A DNA stretch of 26,537 nt from Prevotella sp. UBA1104 (GTDB lineage: Bacteria > Bacteroidota > Bacteroidia > Bacteroidales > Bacteroidaceae). Position numbers and translations under genes: made by a program. Under the pieces are notes generated by a model that worked only from the letters and a program-made list of their open reading frames with translations, searched no databases and was not told where the DNA came from. Below are positions 25,079 to 26,537 of this stretch, piece after piece; position 1 is the first letter of the stretch; each line of letters opens with the position of its first letter. The stretch lies in NCBI GenBank assembly GCA_002314055.1, contig DCBP01000068.1, positions 1 through 26,537 of the forward strand, read 5' to 3'.

Positions 25079-25761
25079 ATCTCTTGTTCTTTTATATTGT
25101 TTCTTTCTATCAATGCTCCATCCTGACAGCAGTATACAATTCCGGGATATTTTTCAATCATCGACACGTTGTGCGTCGACATGATTACGGCGGTGCCCTT
25201 CTTACTTATATCCTTGAGCAGCTGTATGATGTTCGAGGCTGTTTCCACATCCAGGTTTCCCGTCGGTTCATCGGCAATTATCAGCTTCGGCCTGTTCAGC
25301 AAGGCTCTTGCTATTGCCACTCTCTGCTGCTCGCCTCCCGACAGCTGATGGGGCATCTTCTCGCCTACCGACGGCATTTCTACTGCCGCGAGCACTGCAT
25401 TTATCCGTTCGTCTATCTCCCCTTTGTCCTTCCAGCCCGTGGCGCGGAGCACGAACCTGAGGTTATTATACACGCTCCTGTCGTGAAGCAGCTGGAAATC
25501 CTGGAAGATTATTCCCATCTCGCGGCGCAGCGCCGGAATGTGCTTGCGCTTTATCTTCATGAGGTTGAACTCTAAAGCTTCGGCTTTTTCCGCCTCTTCT
25601 ATGTCGAGCTCACAATACATGGTTTTCAGCAGACTGCTTTTTCCGGAGCCTACCTTACCTATTATATATATAAATTCGCCCTCGTCTGCGTGAAAATTCA
25701 CATCTTTCAGAATGCATCTGTCTCCCTGGCAGATACTGACGTTTTTATAATCTATCAGCAT
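25075..25761 (-). CDS. FtsE-like ABC transporter ATP-binding protein
   Basis: A 228-residue ABC ATPase of the FtsE/LolD/MacB type. Walker A is GKVGSGKSS (35-43), the Q-loop is Q87 in FQDFQLL, the signature is LSGGE (140-144), Walker B is LIIADE (160-165) and the switch histidine is H197. The small size and the QLLHDRSVYNNL stretch are typical of FtsE, which works with the membrane protein FtsX to activate wall hydrolases at division. No ftsX is in the window. I chose the ATG at 25761 (MLIDYKNV), since the longer GTG reading from 25794 runs into tandem repeats and adds nonsense residues. The gene lies 51 bases after hisIE and overlaps lysC by 4 bases, so it is part of that operon. Confidence 0.88.
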   Translation of the reverse strand: MLIDYKNVSICQGDRCILKDVNFHADEGEFIYIIGKVGSGKSSLLKTMYCELDIEEAEKAEALEFNLMKIKRKHIPALRREMGIIFQDFQLLHDRSVYNNLRFVLRATGWKDKGEIDERINAVLAAVEMPSVGEKMPHQLSGGEQQRVAIARALLNRPKLIIADEPTGNLDVETASNIIQLLKDISKKGTAVIMSTHNVSMIEKYPGIVYCCQDGALIERNNIKEQEI

Positions 25762-25774
25762 AACTGTTTTTCGT

Positions 25775-25830
25775 TTAGTGTTTTTTCCGACCACTTAGTG
25801 TTTTCCCGACACTTAGTGTTTTTTCCAACC
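25775..25830 (-). repeat. Threefold repeat of the hisIE 3' end
   Basis: Three near-identical copies of TTAGTGTTTTTTCCgACC (plus-strand view) begin at 25775, 25795 and 25813, with periods of 20 and 18 bases. The copy at 25813 holds the hisIE stop codon and its last codons. The other two lie in the spacer before the ATPase gene, each carrying an extra TAA. Confidence 0.75.
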
Positions 25831-26427
25831 TTTGCAGTGGCGACTTTCCAGTTCCCTTGCCACGTCTTCTATGCGCAAGCCCTTTGAGGCGAGCAACACG
25901 ATGAGGTGGTAGAACATGTCTGAAGTTTCATAAATCAGTCGCTCGTCCGTTCCGTTCACGGCTTCAATAACGGCTTCGAGAGCCTCCTCGCCAACCTTCT
26001 GCGCCATGCGGTTCAGTCCGTCCTTAAACAGGCTTGTAGTATACGAGCCTTCGGGCATTTCCTCATGTCTGCGGTTAATAAAGTCCTGCAGCTCCGTAAG
26101 GAACAGAAGCGGGTTCTTCTTGTTTTCCTCTCCCCAGCACGTGTCCGTCCCCTTATGACAAGCCGGTCCGTCGGGGTGAACTTTCAGCAAGAGTGTATCA
26201 TTGTCGCAGTCCACCTTTATAGAAACCACATTCATGTAATTTCCTGAAGTCTCCCCCTTCGTCCACAACTTTTGTCTGCTGCGGCTAAAGAATGTTGCCT
26301 TACCGGAACTTACTGTCTTTTCATACGCTTCGCGGTTCATATAAGCGAGCATGAGCACTGTTTTGGTGTCGGCGTCCTGCACTATTGCCGGAACGAGTCC
26401 TCCCGATTTATCGAAATTTATTTCCAT
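25813..26427 (-). CDS. hisIE: Bifunctional phosphoribosyl-AMP cyclohydrolase / phosphoribosyl-ATP pyrophosphatase
   Basis: A 204-residue fusion catalysing steps two and three of histidine synthesis: pyrophosphate removal from phosphoribosyl-ATP (HisE) and ring opening of phosphoribosyl-AMP (HisI). The N-terminal HisI domain (1-110) has FSRSRQKLWTKGETSGN (47-63), D73-C-D75 for Mg2+, and zinc ligands C74, C90 and C97. The C-terminal HisE domain (about 112-204) is a MazG-like helical fold, with KVGEEALE (144-151) and D170 as the metal-binding acids. Its length is normal. No other his genes are visible; the rest of the operon may lie beyond the right edge, although a promoter-like box stands 31 bases upstream of the ATG. 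It appears to lead the operon with the ATPase, lysC and lysA. Confidence 0.95.
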   Translation of the reverse strand: MEINFDKSGGLVPAIVQDADTKTVLMLAYMNREAYEKTVSSGKATFFSRSRQKLWTKGETSGNYMNVVSIKVDCDNDTLLLKVHPDGPACHKGTDTCWGEENKKNPLLFLTELQDFINRRHEEMPEGSYTTSLFKDGLNRMAQKVGEEALEAVIEAVNGTDERLIYETSDMFYHLIVLLASKGLRIEDVARELESRHCKGWKKH

Positions 26428-26458
26428 ACGCTATTAAAATTCTAACATAAAGGTAGTG

Positions 26459-26466
26459 CAAAGATA
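26459..26466 (-). promoter_or_regulatory. Possible -7 box upstream of hisIE
   Basis: On the minus strand TATCTTTG matches TAnnTTTG, 31 bases before the hisIE ATG, and would give a leader of about 25 nt. The -33 position (26486-26490) has TTTCG, a poor match to TTTG. A perfect 12-base palindrome AATGAATTCATT lies at 26489-26500, just upstream, and could be a regulator site. Confidence 0.4.
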
Positions 26467-26537
26467 ATGCAAATCGAGAGGAGAACGAAATGAATTCATT
26501 CATTTTTTATCCCGATATGCAGCTTATCTTATGCAAA

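Overview
The window looks like a chromosomal segment of a Bacteroidales bacterium, probably Prevotellaceae or a close relative. The reasons are promoters of the TTTG / about 20 nt / TAnnTTTG type in front of several genes, a large Bacteroidetes-type two-component sensor (DUF5112/DUF5113-like), a class III fructose-bisphosphatase, an HtpG with the charged C-terminal insertion seen in this phylum, and the gene order hisIE / FtsE-like ATPase / lysC / lysA. The placement rests on recognition of protein families; no search was run. There are no rRNA or tRNA genes, CRISPR arrays or transposases, and no gene-free stretch exceeds 300 bases.

Left block (206-6848, all minus strand). Transcription runs from kdgK to eda, then into a 1173-residue double sensor kinase, its response regulator and a small AbgT-like membrane protein. 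kdgK and eda convert 2-keto-3-deoxygluconate to pyruvate plus glyceraldehyde 3-phosphate. An 11-bp terminator-like hairpin lies just after eda, inside the signal-peptide codons of the sensor gene. A palindromic intergenic repeat occupies the left end (about 3-166).

Middle block (7127-17853, all plus strand). A LacI-family regulator is divergent from kdgK and is followed by uxaA (altronate dehydratase). With kdgK and eda this gives the lower galacturonate pathway; uxaB and uxaC are not in the window. After a strong terminator come an NhaC-family antiporter coupled to an unrecognised gene, a secreted GH25 lysozyme with an almost leaderless promoter, a membrane-anchored double zinc-ribbon protein, a 5'-nucleotidase-family phosphohydrolase without a signal peptide, and htpG. 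htpG has a sigma-54-type -24/-12 promoter preceded by three degenerate direct repeats.

Right block (17956-26427, all minus strand). hisIE, an FtsE-like ATPase, lysC and lysA are tightly packed and probably co-transcribed. A family 2 glycosyltransferase follows, then a separate promoter driving an atypical GT-B-like glycosyltransferase that overlaps a class III fructose-bisphosphatase gene by 4 bases. That gene converges on htpG across a shared hairpin terminator.

The most interesting object is the double sensor kinase. Its first module keeps the ATP-binding motifs but has lost the phospho-acceptor histidine, while its second module has an H-box-like histidine but no recognisable ATP-binding motifs. 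This suggests division of labour within one polypeptide.
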